Source: Pusillimonas minor
GTDB lineage: Bacteria; Pseudomonadota; Gammaproteobacteria; Burkholderiales; Burkholderiaceae_B
DNA length: 64,000 bases
Assembly (NCBI RefSeq): GCF_014237865.1
Contig: NZ_JACJUU010000001.1
Coordinates: 464,344 to 528,343 of the forward strand
Direction: 5' to 3'
In this document: in pieces, positions 34,199 through 43,730 of the stretch
Position numbering within the stretch: the first letter of the stretch is position 1
Layout of the letters: every line of letters starts with the position of its first letter
Position numbers and translations under genes: made by a program
The notes under the pieces: model-generated
The model's input: only the letters and a program-made list of their open reading frames with translations
Told to the model about the DNA's origin: nothing
The model's database searches: none

Positions 34199-34321
34199 TT
34201 AATCATTCCCACTCTGACCTGCCTGGGTATAGTCGTCCAGCGTCATCGTGGCCAGCCGCGAGGCAGGCCAGACGGTAAGGAACTCATCCCACAGGGCGTA
34301 GTGCTTTTGGAAGTCACTCAC
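34199..34321 (-). pseudogene. Truncated N-terminus of a third R-M-linked gene (McrB/AAA-like)
   Basis: Only the first 40 codons remain: GTG overlapping the res stop (GTGA), then a Trp-rich start (HYALWDEFLTVWP) and LATMTLDDYTQAG, then a shift into unrelated sequence and TAA. This opening is typical of AAA-family (McrB-like) proteins that follow type III res genes. The island appears to have been cut here on integration or by deletion. Confidence 0.6.
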
Positions 34322-37029
34322 TTCAGCACCCCCTCAACCCAATCCCACCGCTTGTCCTTGACCATCACGAACCGGCAACGGCCTTCTGACAGGTTGGCCC
34401 ACAGGCCACCGATCAGCCGGTCATCCTCAGCCCCGCTCCATCGATCCGCGCCCTTGTATTCAACCGCGAGAATCGGCCCCGTCTGGCCTGCCGTCCCTGG
34501 CAACTGGCAGAGGAAATCTGGGTAGAAGCGGCCATCGGCCTTCTGCAAGAAGAATGAACTGCCTTCGCGCCGCACGAGGTTGCGCACCCAGAACTGGATG
34601 CGGCCCTGCTGCGCCCACATATCCAACTGGCTGGCGCACTCGAATTCTTCCTTGCTGTCGAAGTCACCCATGCGCCCATAGAAGTGCTTGCGGAAATCGA
34701 AGTGCCCAAAGCGTCCATCGTAGTCACGGCTGGGCGCGTAGGCTTGGGCATGAAACTCAAAGGCGTATTGATCCGTCACCGCTACACGCTCAGCCGCGTC
34801 GTCAGCGAATAGCGCTTGTTGGAAAGCCTTGCCAACAGCCTGCTTACGCAGTTCACGAATGCGTGCCTCGATCAGATTGCGGATCAGAAACTTCTGAAGA
34901 TTGACGCGTGCCAGCGTGAAACCTTCACGGCGCAGCAGATCGGAGACCCACGCAGCAACAAATGCCTGCTTGCTGGCGTGCGTCAATGACGGCTCAGGAA
35001 GGTTGCGGCACAGCCAGGTGGCGATGCGAACTTCATCCCAGTTTTCGGGTTGATAGACGAGGCCCAGATCGCGCTGCAACTCTGGCAGGAAGCGCGACAC
35101 CACGTGGCCACCCGCATCGATGTCGATCTCACCGCCTTCCGATACCTTCAGCGCGGCGCCCAAGGCCGTCAGGTCATCGGTCGTCGGTGCGGCATCGTAG
35201 GGTGAAAGGTCCCACGGATACTCCAGCACCTCCGGGTCATCAAACAGCGCCAAGTCACCTTGTTGGCCCTGTAAGCGCAAGGCCAACTGCGGCACACGGA
35301 AGCGTTCCCCCAACTCCGCAGGCGTCTGGAAGAACTCAATCGCCGTGGTGCGGCTGACTTCGGCGGCCTCCACAATCGCCGCCGCAGCGGTTTCGGATGT
35401 GACCGACGCCTTGAGCACCTCGGCTTCATCTTCCGTGAGCGGCGTACTGATCGTCAGCGTATTGAGCTTGCCGTCCCAACTGACTTTGTCACGCACCGGC
35501 TTTGGCACGCTCTTCAGGTTGGGCTTTTCGGATAAGGTAATCGCAACTGGCCGAACGACAACGCGTCCGGCGTGGCCCTCCAAGTCCAGTCGGGCCTGCT
35601 CGGCCTTAGCGGCAGTCACGAACTCGGCGACTTCGCGCCGCTCGAAACCGGCACCGGCCACCAAACGGTCCCGCAGCGCGCCCGCAGTTTCGGCAAAGTT
35701 GCGTGACACAACGAAGGCATAGGACTGATTCAATGCGCGGGCCTGCCGATGGCTGGCACCGGGCTGCCGCAGCACGCGCCCGAGCAACTGCTCCACCGCC
35801 GTGGCCGAGGACAGCGAGGCCATGCTTACCAGAATGTAGGCAAACGGGCAGTCCCACCCTTCGGCCAGCGCCTTCTGGGTGATGACGAACTTCACTGGGC
35901 AGGCCGGATCGGCAATGCCCAGCTTGTAATCGGCGTCAATCTGCTCCAGCCCCTTTGCCTCGCCAGTGGCCACCACAATTTCGCTGGCGGGGATGCCGTG
36001 GTTGGTGATCAGCTCGTTCTTGACCTTCTCGAAATCCAGTGTCTCGATGCCAGCACGGCGAGGTTCCGACTGAATCAGCACCAGCGGGCGCAGGTAAGCC
36101 GCACCTGCTCGGCGCTCTTCATCAGCCAGCTTGTGCAGTGCATCGCGTCGGCCAATGGCATCGGCCAGACACTGCTGCCAGTTGGGCTCCGCTTCGAGCA
36201 CCACCGGCAGCTTGATCATTTCTTCCGCCTTCAACTCGGCGGCAGACACGCTGTGCAGCACGTTGCTAGGCGTGCGCTCCAAGTCAGGCGTGGCGGTCAG
36301 TTCCATCACGCCGCTGGGGCGGAAGCGGGCCAGCATATCGAAGGCCAGTTCAGTGCGGCTGTTGTGTGCCTCGTCCACCACGACGAACGGGCGACGCAGG
36401 CGTAGCACATTGGCCAGGGAGTACGGCGTAGTGCGCGCGCCGCCTTCACCATCCGTTAACAACTCATCGCGTTGTGTGGGCGACAGGTTGTCGAAGTGAT
36501 GCATCAGTGCGCCGCTGGACTGGTACACCTTGCGACACTCTTCCTCTTCTACCTGGAAGGCCTGCCGCGTGGCCACGATTACCGTTGTCGACGTATCCAG
36601 CGTGGCGCGGGTCACGCTTTTGGCCTCTTCGAGATCGAGCACAGTGATCGGGCCCGCCTCGCGCAGTGCGGCGTGATACGGGTGGCTGCGATCTTTCAGC
36701 GCCTTGATGGTCTGCTCTCGGATCGGCTTGCTGGGCACCAGCCACAGAATCACGCTGTGCTCGCAACGCAGCAAGTGCGTGTTGACGAGCTGGACACTTT
36801 TTGCCGCCAGCCAGGTTTTGCCACCGCCAGTTGGCACCCGCAGGCAGAAATACGGCATATCGGACGGGAAACCCGACAACGGGTTGTACGGGTTGCCGCG
36901 CCCCCACAGGCGTTCGGTGGTGACGGTGAAGGCAATCGAGGGCGACGCCAGTTCGTGGCAGGCCTTGAAATAAGCTTCCACGCTGTCGAGCACTTGCTGT
37001 TGATAGATTTTCGGTGCAAATCCGGACAT
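34318..37029 (-). CDS. res: Type III restriction endonuclease subunit (Res)
   Basis: 903 residues. SF2 helicase core with Walker A (PTGGGKTW) near 69 and DEAH (VVVDEAHNSR) near 217. TATPDLER serves as motif III. LLGRVLRQPGASHR is motif VI near 430. The C-terminal PD-(D/E)xK nuclease includes FYPDFLCQLPG and AVEYKG near 850-880. With Mod it forms the ATP-dependent restriction complex that cuts between inverted unmodified sites. Starts 3 bases after the mod stop. Confidence 0.95.
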   Translation of the reverse strand: MSGFAPKIYQQQVLDSVEAYFKACHELASPSIAFTVTTERLWGRGNPYNPLSGFPSDMPYFCLRVPTGGGKTWLAAKSVQLVNTHLLRCEHSVILWLVPSKPIREQTIKALKDRSHPYHAALREAGPITVLDLEEAKSVTRATLDTSTTVIVATRQAFQVEEEECRKVYQSSGALMHHFDNLSPTQRDELLTDGEGGARTTPYSLANVLRLRRPFVVVDEAHNSRTELAFDMLARFRPSGVMELTATPDLERTPSNVLHSVSAAELKAEEMIKLPVVLEAEPNWQQCLADAIGRRDALHKLADEERRAGAAYLRPLVLIQSEPRRAGIETLDFEKVKNELITNHGIPASEIVVATGEAKGLEQIDADYKLGIADPACPVKFVITQKALAEGWDCPFAYILVSMASLSSATAVEQLLGRVLRQPGASHRQARALNQSYAFVVSRNFAETAGALRDRLVAGAGFERREVAEFVTAAKAEQARLDLEGHAGRVVVRPVAITLSEKPNLKSVPKPVRDKVSWDGKLNTLTISTPLTEDEAEVLKASVTSETAAAAIVEAAEVSRTTAIEFFQTPAELGERFRVPQLALRLQGQQGDLALFDDPEVLEYPWDLSPYDAAPTTDDLTALGAALKVSEGGEIDIDAGGHVVSRFLPELQRDLGLVYQPENWDEVRIATWLCRNLPEPSLTHASKQAFVAAWVSDLLRREGFTLARVNLQKFLIRNLIEARIRELRKQAVGKAFQQALFADDAAERVAVTDQYAFEFHAQAYAPSRDYDGRFGHFDFRKHFYGRMGDFDSKEEFECASQLDMWAQQGRIQFWVRNLVRREGSSFFLQKADGRFYPDFLCQLPGTAGQTGPILAVEYKGADRWSGAEDDRLIGGLWANLSEGRCRFVMVKDKRWDWVEGVLK

Positions 37030-37032
37030 GGC

Positions 37033-38703
37033 TTAAACCTCTAGCGCGTAAGGGGTTTGCTTGAAGACAATGCCTTCGCGCGCGGTGCGGGCTCCCATGC
37101 GGTTGGCAGCGGCGTAAATCACTTTAGAGCCAGCGAACTTGGGCAACACATCGAACACCGGGCCGGTGAGCACGTTACCGCCGCCCACCGACTTATCCTT
37201 GAGGATGCCGTTGTAGAGCAGGTAGATGGCGCGGCCTTCGTGGACGCCCAGCAGCGGCGAATCTGCGGTGCCGGTGAAGCCCGTGCCGGTTTCGGCAAAC
37301 CAGACGAATTCAGCCAGTTGCGCGAACTTCACGTCGCTGCGGATTTGGCCATCGGCGTTGAACAACGGTTCTGCGGACAAGCTGCAGAACTGGAAGCCGC
37401 CACCGAGGCCTTCGACGGCTTGGTTTTTGGCGTTGGAATAGCCCTCGGCCACCCGCTTGATCCGCTCACGGGTGACATTCCGGGAGATGTTGTCGTCCAT
37501 TTCCACAAGAATGAATCGACGGTTGCCACCGTCCTCGGCATTCAGTTTCAGGACAGCATGTGCGGTCGTGCCGCTTCCAGCAAATGAATCCAACACAATG
37601 AAATCGTTACCTTGAATCATCGAAACCAGATAGCGCACCAGGTCGACGGGTTTCGGGAACGGGAAGGCAAACCCCATTTCTGCCAGCGCACTCGACTGCG
37701 ACTGCGTACTACCAACACCGCCAATGACGGTGATGACATGGCTAGCCTGCTCGCGATCCTTAACGGATTCAATCGCACCTGTTCCTGTCACAACAAAGCG
37801 TGTGCGCTGCCCTTTCGAATCAAGCACAGATTCAAAGTTGGAGTCGATGAAATTTTGAAGTATCGATTTCGAGGACCATCCGCTGGAAACAGTGACCGGG
37901 GTTGCTAGTTTTCCATCCACGATGTTCACATCTGTCGCGTAGTGCGGCCATTGATTCGAGCGCGCTCGGATAACCCCTGCGTCTATGCTGGCCGGGAACC
38001 CAGCAGGAAGCTCAATTGAGCTTACGGGGTTCTTCGGGCCATTTTTGACAATCGTGTTTTGAATATGTAATCGATTAAGCTTGCTTTCCTTGCCGATTGA
38101 TGGATCAACGACAGAAGGGTGCGGAAAGAGGTCTGGGTTGTTTGCGTATGCAAGCACATACTCGTGACAGTTCTTGATCTTTGCCTGATTGTCGAAGTTG
38201 CCGTCAGTTCGCCAAACAAATGTCGCCAGTCGCCGTCGGGTTCCGAATAACTCATCCATCAAGGAACGAAGATGGTGCACCTCGTCATCATCAATAGAAA
38301 CGAATATGACACCATCCTCGTCCAGAAACTGTTTTAGCAATACCAAGCGGGGGTACATCATCGATAACCAGCGGTCGTGACGGTCGAGCGTCTCGCCTTC
38401 CTTCCCGACAACTTCGCCTAGCCACTTAAGAATCTCCGGGCTGTTGACGTTGTCGTTGTATACCCAGCCTTCGTTGCCGGTGTTATACGGCGGGTCGATG
38501 TAGATGCACTTCACTTTTCCGGCATAGCGCGGCAGCAGGGCTTTCAGCGCGTGCAGGTTGTCACCCTGCACGATGAGGTTGCCCGAGTCTTTACCCTGCG
38601 CCGGGCCGCAGGAAAGATCCGCCATCGGTTCCAGCAGGCGAAACGGGACATCCTTGTGATGTTTAACGACTGCTTCTTTGCCGATCCAGTTCAATGATGG
38701 CAT
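37033..38703 (-). CDS. mod: Type III DNA adenine methyltransferase subunit (Mod)
   Basis: 556 residues. Beta-class N6-adenine methylase: catalytic DPPYNTG near 71 precedes the SAM-binding FAGSGTTAH motif near 367. The middle (about 160-340) is the target recognition domain and is visibly less GC-rich than its flanks, as expected for exchangeable specificity. It modifies host DNA and guides Res. It is the promoter-proximal methylase of a minus-strand operon led by the small HTH gene. Confidence 0.95.
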   Translation of the reverse strand: MPSLNWIGKEAVVKHHKDVPFRLLEPMADLSCGPAQGKDSGNLIVQGDNLHALKALLPRYAGKVKCIYIDPPYNTGNEGWVYNDNVNSPEILKWLGEVVGKEGETLDRHDRWLSMMYPRLVLLKQFLDEDGVIFVSIDDDEVHHLRSLMDELFGTRRRLATFVWRTDGNFDNQAKIKNCHEYVLAYANNPDLFPHPSVVDPSIGKESKLNRLHIQNTIVKNGPKNPVSSIELPAGFPASIDAGVIRARSNQWPHYATDVNIVDGKLATPVTVSSGWSSKSILQNFIDSNFESVLDSKGQRTRFVVTGTGAIESVKDREQASHVITVIGGVGSTQSQSSALAEMGFAFPFPKPVDLVRYLVSMIQGNDFIVLDSFAGSGTTAHAVLKLNAEDGGNRRFILVEMDDNISRNVTRERIKRVAEGYSNAKNQAVEGLGGGFQFCSLSAEPLFNADGQIRSDVKFAQLAEFVWFAETGTGFTGTADSPLLGVHEGRAIYLLYNGILKDKSVGGGNVLTGPVFDVLPKFAGSKVIYAAANRMGARTAREGIVFKQTPYALEV

Positions 38704-38716
38704 TCAGCCCATCCCC

Positions 38717-38935
38717 TCAAATTTTGCGCGATGGCGTCTGGCCATCGCTGCGTTGTTCTTCATCCGCGCCACCGGCGCGCACCCAGCCGTCCACCTCGGA
38801 CACTTTGAACTTCCACAAGCGCCCCACGCGGTGCGCGGGCAAGTGCTTTCGGTCGATCCATCGGTAGATGGAGTCGCGCGTGACACCCAGGTGCTCGGCA
38901 ATTTGGTCCACAGAAACCCAAGGTTCAGCAGTCAT
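38717..38935 (-). CDS. Excisionase-like helix-turn-helix protein
   Basis: 72 residues with a MerR/excisionase-type winged helix: WVSVDQIAEHLGVTRDSIYRWID then LPAHRVGRLWKFKVSEVDGWV. Small proteins of this type head many type III R-M operons and are thought to control them. It ends 13 bases before mod. Confidence 0.85.
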   Translation of the reverse strand: MTAEPWVSVDQIAEHLGVTRDSIYRWIDRKHLPAHRVGRLWKFKVSEVDGWVRAGGADEEQRSDGQTPSRKI

Positions 38936-39061
38936 CGAGCACTCCTGCAGTAGTTTCAGATTGCATAAAGTCGGCTTAAATCGTAAAGAGCATAATTTAT
39001 CAGTTTGGCAGGTAGTAGACGAGCTCCCAACGCTTTTAGCATCGTCTTTTACTTGGCTTCC

Positions 39062-39331
39062 CTAAAACTTCTGCGCACGACCTAGAACACGCGCTGCGGT
39101 CAAACCACGCTCGAGCTTTGCCAGCGCTGCGAACATATGGAAGATTAACTTACACGCTGCGCTGCCGGTTTCGATCTTTTACGTCAAAATTTCAAAGCCA
39201 ACACCACGCCACCCAAGAACGGTCACGATCTGTACTATGCCGGGCAAGCTGCACCCTAGCCGATCCAGCAGCCACACCACCAAGGTGTCCCATGCCCGCA
39301 GCGCTTTGTGGCACTGTTCAAGCTCCGACCG
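39062..39331 (-). pseudogene. Decayed serine resolvase/invertase
   Basis: A minus-strand frame keeps the family pattern (SELEQCHKALRAWDTLVVW, LLDRLG, VQIVTVLGWRGVGFEILT, then LIFHMFAALAKLERG, AARVLGRAQ). It contains an internal TAA after ILT, lacks the N-terminal catalytic Ser region and has a short deletion. It is a remnant of a TnpR/Pin-type enzyme. It lies just outside the R-M island and hints how the island arrived. The following 250 bases (39332-39580) hold nothing I can support. Confidence 0.75.
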
Positions 39332-39580
39332 TTTATTTTTAAGCAGCTAATCATCCGGCACCCGACACACAGCCTATAAGTTGACTGATGGCCGGAGCCA
39401 AGACATTGAAAACTTGACGGATAAATGAGCACTTGGAAGCAGCTCTCACGACAAACATTGCAATACTCTCATCTGTTCAGAAAACCACCGTTTGACGAAC
39501 AAATTTACGCCGCTGCTTGGTTAGCAAGTTTTGACTTTGCTCCGCGAAGTGTCATTTACAGACATAACATGCACCTGCTT

Positions 39581-40048
39581 TTAACTTTCTTGCTCTCTCA
39601 ATTTTCTGGCTTGCCGACTTATTTCGTCTAGGTCGATATGCTTGTCCCTGATTTCTCGCAAAGATGCCTTCGTCAATGGCCCCCTCTCATCTACAACACC
39701 ACTCGACAGAAATGCGGGATTAGACTTTATCAATTGCGATCCGTTTGTAGCTATCTCTCCAGCAACCACTGTCGCCAGCTCTGGTGATAACACTTTGGGC
39801 AAAGATTCTGAAATCACTCCGGAACCACTCTTTTTCCGCCAACGATAAAGAGCCTGGCGCAGTGCATGCCCGCCAATATCAAGACCATTGCTTGTCATCA
39901 TATCGGCCAGATTTTGATAGCTCGCTCGATGCTCGATCAACTTGCTAACAATCGGCATAACGGCTTCCAACTGCGCGCGACGCCCTAATTTTGCCCATTG
40001 ACTGAGCAATTTTTCCAGCTCATCAACCAAAAGTTGTGGGTTTGTCAT
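39581..40048 (-). CDS. Putative DNA-binding plasmid protein
   Basis: 155 residues from ATG 40048 (TTG 40066 would add six). The N-terminal helical region includes a likely helix-turn-helix (SYQNLADMMTSNGLDIGGHALRQALYRWRKK), the pattern of small plasmid regulators or relaxosome accessory proteins. The C-terminal half is charged. The upstream region is strongly AT-rich, as for a regulated promoter. It is the last minus-strand gene of the leading-type block. Confidence 0.65.
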   Translation of the reverse strand: MTNPQLLVDELEKLLSQWAKLGRRAQLEAVMPIVSKLIEHRASYQNLADMMTSNGLDIGGHALRQALYRWRKKSGSGVISESLPKVLSPELATVVAGEIATNGSQLIKSNPAFLSSGVVDERGPLTKASLREIRDKHIDLDEISRQARKLREQES

Positions 40049-40660
40049 AACTGGCACCAGATTCAAGCTACGTTGTATGAATATAGTTAATTTATGTTTT
40101 TTTAACTTAAATACAATAAAAAATGTTACGTTTTAGTTAATTAGTGTTGATTAAAGTTTTTTAATAAATAACTTTCGTTATCTTTTGTTATCAAGCGAGA
40201 ATGTGTAGGTAAATGACAACTCAATGCAGTCGATGTAAGACACGCAAATCCTTTATCCATGCGGGTTTGCGCGCATGTTGTATTACGCGATGCAAACACC
40301 CTCTCAAAAAATATCCAATCTTGGCAATGGTTTAAGGCACCCGCAGGGTGCGTACTGTGTGGTGACCTTAAGGGAGAAAATCCAAGGGGATTTGCAACCT
40401 TAAGGGAACCAGCCCGTAAGGGCAACGTCCACCCATGGGGCCCCAACTGGCAAAGCCAGGTGGGGAAGCACGACCCCCAAAGATGCCACCAACACCACAC
40501 CGACAACATACGGACTGCACCTGACACGGCCATCACCGACACGCACCAAAAGATAACGCGCACACACGCTAACCGGCCCAACAAATAGCGACCCCACATA
40601 ATGCGACGCAGGCTCTGAGAACGTCACAACTTAAGAGAACGCCCCACCCTAAAACCCCAT
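40049..40660. promoter_or_regulatory. AT-rich block plus hairpin-dense zone upstream of the 40-kb gene
   Basis: 40075-40200 is very AT-rich with repeated GTTAATT/TTAATTA and GTTATC motifs, likely promoter or binding sites. 40330-40480 carries closely packed short hairpins (GCACCC-GCA-GGGTGC, GCCC-GTAA-GGGC, CTGG-CAAAG-CCAG) and a doubled CCTTAAGGGA motif. No gene is convincing. Placed upstream of a minus-strand gene, it resembles the structured zones before ardC and ssb. Confidence 0.45.
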
Positions 40661-40686
40661 AAAAAAACCCACCGCACGGGTGGGTT
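40661..40686 (-). terminator. Rho-independent terminator of ardC
   Basis: On the minus strand AACCCACC pairs with GGTGGGTT (loop of 5) followed by T7. It sits 23 bases beyond the ardC stop. Confidence 0.85.
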
Positions 40687-40708
40687 AATCAGACTGAGTT
40701 GCCCAACA

Positions 40709-41256
40709 CTACGCGGCAATCTTGTAGCCATCACGCTGGTCGACCGTCTTATCGGCAATGTCCAGTAGATAGTCCATTGCAGCACCGGCATGCTTGGCTG
40801 CCGTGAATATTGCATTCTTGTCGTTCTTGAGTACCTTGATCCAGCTTGCCATGTATGAGGCGTGGTTCTCAACGGTTGCCGCAACGAATCCAAAATGTCC
40901 AACCAAGAACGCGGCCCCCAGTTCTGCCACCAGTTCCTCAAAAGCATAGGACTCGTCGCCAAACCGGGAGGTCTTGGAAAAGTTTCGATCCAGCCGACTG
41001 GCGTGCCCTGTCCAGTGGGTTAGCTCGTGTAGCACAGTGGCGTAATAGTTTTCGGGTGTCGTGAAGGCCTCGCGTGGCGGCACGTAAATTTCGTCTGTAC
41101 TGGGTCGATAAAACGCCCTGCCCCCTTTGTGCGTAATTGCTGCACCGCTAGCAAGTAAAAAGTTTTCGGCCGCACCGCATGGTTCGAATACCTTGGTTGT
41201 GATGACTGATTCGTCGGCCTGCAGCTCGGCGGGTAGGTTTTCGATTTGATCTAGAT
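40709..41256 (-). pseudogene. ardC: ardC, 3' part (interrupted by transposon)
   Basis: C-terminal metallopeptidase part of the ArdC antirestriction protein, about 180 codons beginning at the target duplication. It shows the sequence QIENLPAELQ, then YVPPREAFTTPENYYATVLHE, the zinc motif HELTHWTGH, and FEELVAELGAAFL. It has no start of its own; a 124-codon internal frame from 41083 keeps the HELTH motif but is probably not expressed. The other part is at 52205-52663, 10.9 kb away. Confidence 0.92.
41252..41256. repeat. Target duplication TAGAT (left)
   Basis: Exact copy of 52205-52209, the 5-bp duplication expected of Tn3-family transposition. Confidence 0.93.
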
Positions 41257-41294
41257 GGGGAGAATAGGGAAAACGGAAAAAATCGGGCGCTAAG
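41257..41294 (+). repeat. Left 38-bp terminal inverted repeat
   Basis: Starts GGGGAGAATAGGG and ends GGGCGCTAAG. It differs from the right repeat at one base (A/C at position 5 or 6). Confidence 0.94.
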
Positions 41295-41302
41295 CCCTGT
41301 TA

Positions 41303-41546
41303 CCGATTCTTGAAGTCCGCAGCGGCCGATATTTTTCTCATCAACCTTCTTGCTCTTCCTTCAAATGTAATATCCGGTCCCGTAGATGTGCTCCCAGGCC
41401 AACGAGGACACGAAACTGCAGCATACTGGCGTCGGGGAGCTGCCAGGACCGCGCGCAACCTGTGTCGCCCGCTCCAGAAACACCGCATGCCAAAGAACGA
41501 TGGCGCCCGTCACCAGGTTTAAGCCGCGGTCGCACATATCACCTAA
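41303..41546 (-). pseudogene. tnpA 3' remnant at left end (IS-interrupted)
   Basis: Minus-strand translation gives DRGLNLVTGAIVLWHAVFLERATQ, then after a frameshift LAWEHIYGTGYYI and a stop, the conserved Tn3 TnpA C-terminus (usual form WEHINLTGDYxW). It ends about 110 bases inside the repeat. The frame can be followed across the IS5-type copy to about 42530 when the IS and one TAA are removed (RNALARAVLIHRLGDM). Confidence 0.75.
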
Positions 41547-42455
41547 GAGGCGGTTTAATAACTCACCGGAAACGCATCCGGTGCAGTAATGAAGAGCCGA
41601 GCGCGATGAAAATCATCGCTTCCGACACATCAAGGCGCTGCTCGTAGTCCCGGACAAGACGGCGATAGCGCATCAGCCATGCAAACGTGCGCTCGACGAC
41701 CCAGCGTCGCGGTTGTACCTGAAAGCCGTCCTGGCCCTGTAAGCCACGTACGACTTCGACGGTAAAGTCGAGATAGGCTGCCTTGTCGAGCAAGGTGCGT
41801 CGGTCGTAAGCCGCATCGCCGAACAGATGCTTGACCCATGGCCAACGCTTGACTAAAGCATCGAGGACCGATTGCGCACCTGTTGAATCGGCGATGTCGG
41901 CAGGCGTCAGATTCACTGCCAGCAGTCGCCCGTCGGTATCGACCGCGATATGTCGTTTGCGGCCGCTGATCTTCTTGTGTGCGTCGTAGCCGCGCTCACG
42001 TGCGCCTGGTGCCTTGACGGACTGGCTGTCGACGATGCCGGCCGAGGGGACGACTTCGCGCTGTTCGCACATTCGGTCCAGCATCAATGCCAGATCGTGG
42101 ATCGTTCGGAAGAGGAAGCGTCGCACTAGCCGACGGAACCAGTAATACACCGTTTGATAGGGAGGAAAATCGTTTGGCAACATGCGCCATTCGCAGCCCG
42201 AACGGACCAGATAACGAAGTGCATTGATCACCTGGCGAAGTTCCGTCCTGCGGGGGCGACCAGTACGAGCAGCGCCCGGCAGTAATGGCTCGATGAGTTT
42301 CCATTCCTGATCACTCACATCAGTAGGATAACCCTTGCGCTCCTTGGGAACCCGGACCTTATGCCGTGTTCGTTGCTCTGCTGTCCACATGGCGTACTCC
42401 TATCGAAGAGGACCATTTGGACATCATAGTTGCTTCCGAGTTTTCAAACCGTCTC
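41547..42455 (-). mobile_element. IS5-family insertion sequence (909 bp)
   Basis: Imperfect inverted ends GAGGCGGTTTAATAACTC and GAGACGGTTTGAAAACTC flanked by a TAA duplication (41544-41546 and 42456-42458), the TNA target habit of the IS427/IS1031-like groups. It carries one complete transposase and is inserted in the tnpA remnant. Confidence 0.88.
41563..42390 (-). CDS. IS5-family DDE transposase
   Basis: 275 residues. An N-terminal DUF4096-like region (SDQEWKLIEPLLPGAARTGRPRR, LRYLVRSGCEWRMLPNDFPPYQTVYYWFRR) precedes the DDE catalytic core: Asp in AGIVDSQSVK, Asp in LFGDAAYD, Glu in RRWVVERTFAWLMRYRRL. It appears intact as a single frame, unlike the two-frame members of the group. Confidence 0.95.
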   Translation of the reverse strand: MWTAEQRTRHKVRVPKERKGYPTDVSDQEWKLIEPLLPGAARTGRPRRTELRQVINALRYLVRSGCEWRMLPNDFPPYQTVYYWFRRLVRRFLFRTIHDLALMLDRMCEQREVVPSAGIVDSQSVKAPGARERGYDAHKKISGRKRHIAVDTDGRLLAVNLTPADIADSTGAQSVLDALVKRWPWVKHLFGDAAYDRRTLLDKAAYLDFTVEVVRGLQGQDGFQVQPRRWVVERTFAWLMRYRRLVRDYEQRLDVSEAMIFIALGSSLLHRMRFR

Positions 42456-42607
42456 TAAGCGATGAATCAAGACCGCTCTGGCAAGCGCATTGCGCGACTG
42501 CTTGCCAAGCGTATCAGACTGTAACTTTCTGCAATACCACCAAGTTTCTCGTATTAAAAAAATACAGATCCTCGATTTCTAACGGTAGCCGCTAATCGGG
42601 CAGTGCT

Positions 42608-43624
42608 TCAAACGATGCCGAGCATTTTTATCAGGAAAAAACTGATGACTGCCAACGCCAGCTGCGACAACACGACAACTGCGGCGACCCGGCAACCGGC
42701 CCGCATGACTGAGCGCGCATCGACGCCGAGTCCGAGTGCGGCCATCGACATAGTGGTGAGGAAATTCGCCGTCACGTGCATCGGCGCAATTGCCGCCTCT
42801 GGAATGGCGCCGAACGAGCGCAAGGTCAGCAGTAGCAAAAAGCCGACGATGAACCACGGGACCATATGCGACAGCGCAGGACGACGACCACCTTCGCGCC
42901 GACCAATCAGCGACAGTACCAGCACGACTGGGCCCAGCATCAGCACCCGCACCAGTTTCACCAGGGTGCCGATGTGGACGCTGCTAAGCGATATCGATGA
43001 GGTCGCGGCCAGCACCTGGGGCACCGCGTAGACGGTCAGCCCGGCAAAGACACCGAACTGCGTTGGTGAAAACGACAACAGTGACACCGTTAGCGGCAGC
43101 ACCAGCACCACGACAACGCCAAGCACGGCAGTGAAGGCGATCGCCGCAGCGACGTCCTTTCCATCCGCATCGATAACCGGGGCCACCGCGGCAATGGCAG
43201 AGTTACCGCAAATCGAATTGCCGCAGGCAATCAAGATGGCCATCTTGCGCGGCAGACCAAAAGCACGGCCAAGGGCAAAGCTGAGCGCAATCGCGATGGC
43301 GACCACTGCCGCGATGCCGCTCATCAGACCGATGCCGTTTTCGAGCAGCGCACCGGCGCTGACCGAAGCGCCCAGCAGCACGACCGCGATTTCCAGCAAT
43401 AATTTCGCACCGACTTGGATGCCGTCTTCGAAGCGAGTATCGAGCCGATGCACCGTCCGCACGGCGGTGCCTAGAAGAATGGCCAGCACCAGGCTTTCGA
43501 GCCATGCGTGGCCAAATAAAGCGCTTTCGATGTTTTCCATTGCGTAAGCTATCGCAGTAACCACAGCGCAAAGTGCCAAGCCTGGCAGCGCGTTGCGAAC
43601 GAGTTTTAGTGGTTGCTTGACCAT
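42608..43624 (-). CDS. yeiH: YeiH-family putative sulfate/sulfite exporter
   Basis: 338 residues with about ten hydrophobic helices and the family pattern AILIACGNSICGNSAIAAVAPVIDADGKDVAAAIAFT. YeiH-like proteins are predicted anion exporters, often beside a LysR gene. Start ATG 43624 with AGGAG upstream; a longer frame to 43726 overlaps the divergent promoter. Divergent from the LysR gene. Within this element it plausibly removes sulfite or sulfate. Confidence 0.88.
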   Translation of the reverse strand: MVKQPLKLVRNALPGLALCAVVTAIAYAMENIESALFGHAWLESLVLAILLGTAVRTVHRLDTRFEDGIQVGAKLLLEIAVVLLGASVSAGALLENGIGLMSGIAAVVAIAIALSFALGRAFGLPRKMAILIACGNSICGNSAIAAVAPVIDADGKDVAAAIAFTAVLGVVVVLVLPLTVSLLSFSPTQFGVFAGLTVYAVPQVLAATSSISLSSVHIGTLVKLVRVLMLGPVVLVLSLIGRREGGRRPALSHMVPWFIVGFLLLLTLRSFGAIPEAAIAPMHVTANFLTTMSMAALGLGVDARSVMRAGCRVAAVVVLSQLALAVISFFLIKMLGIV

Positions 43625-43730
43625 TTGCCGCTCCTGATTCTCGAATTCAATAGAACGATTATCAAGTCGACAGATTGTTATGTCCATCTTACAATATCGA
43701 ATATATCGTTCAATAGAATTGAACAATCAG
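43625..43730. promoter_or_regulatory. Divergent promoter region between yeiH and lysR
   Basis: AT-rich, 106 bases. TTCAATAGAA occurs twice (about 43647 and 43709), and TTCAATAGAATTGAA forms an inverted pair near the LysR start: candidate LysR binding sites of the T-N11-A type. Confidence 0.55.

Noticed and set aside
39425..39631. Plus-strand 68-codon frame
   Set aside because: No ribosome site or recognisable family, and it runs into the 3' end of the minus-strand gene.
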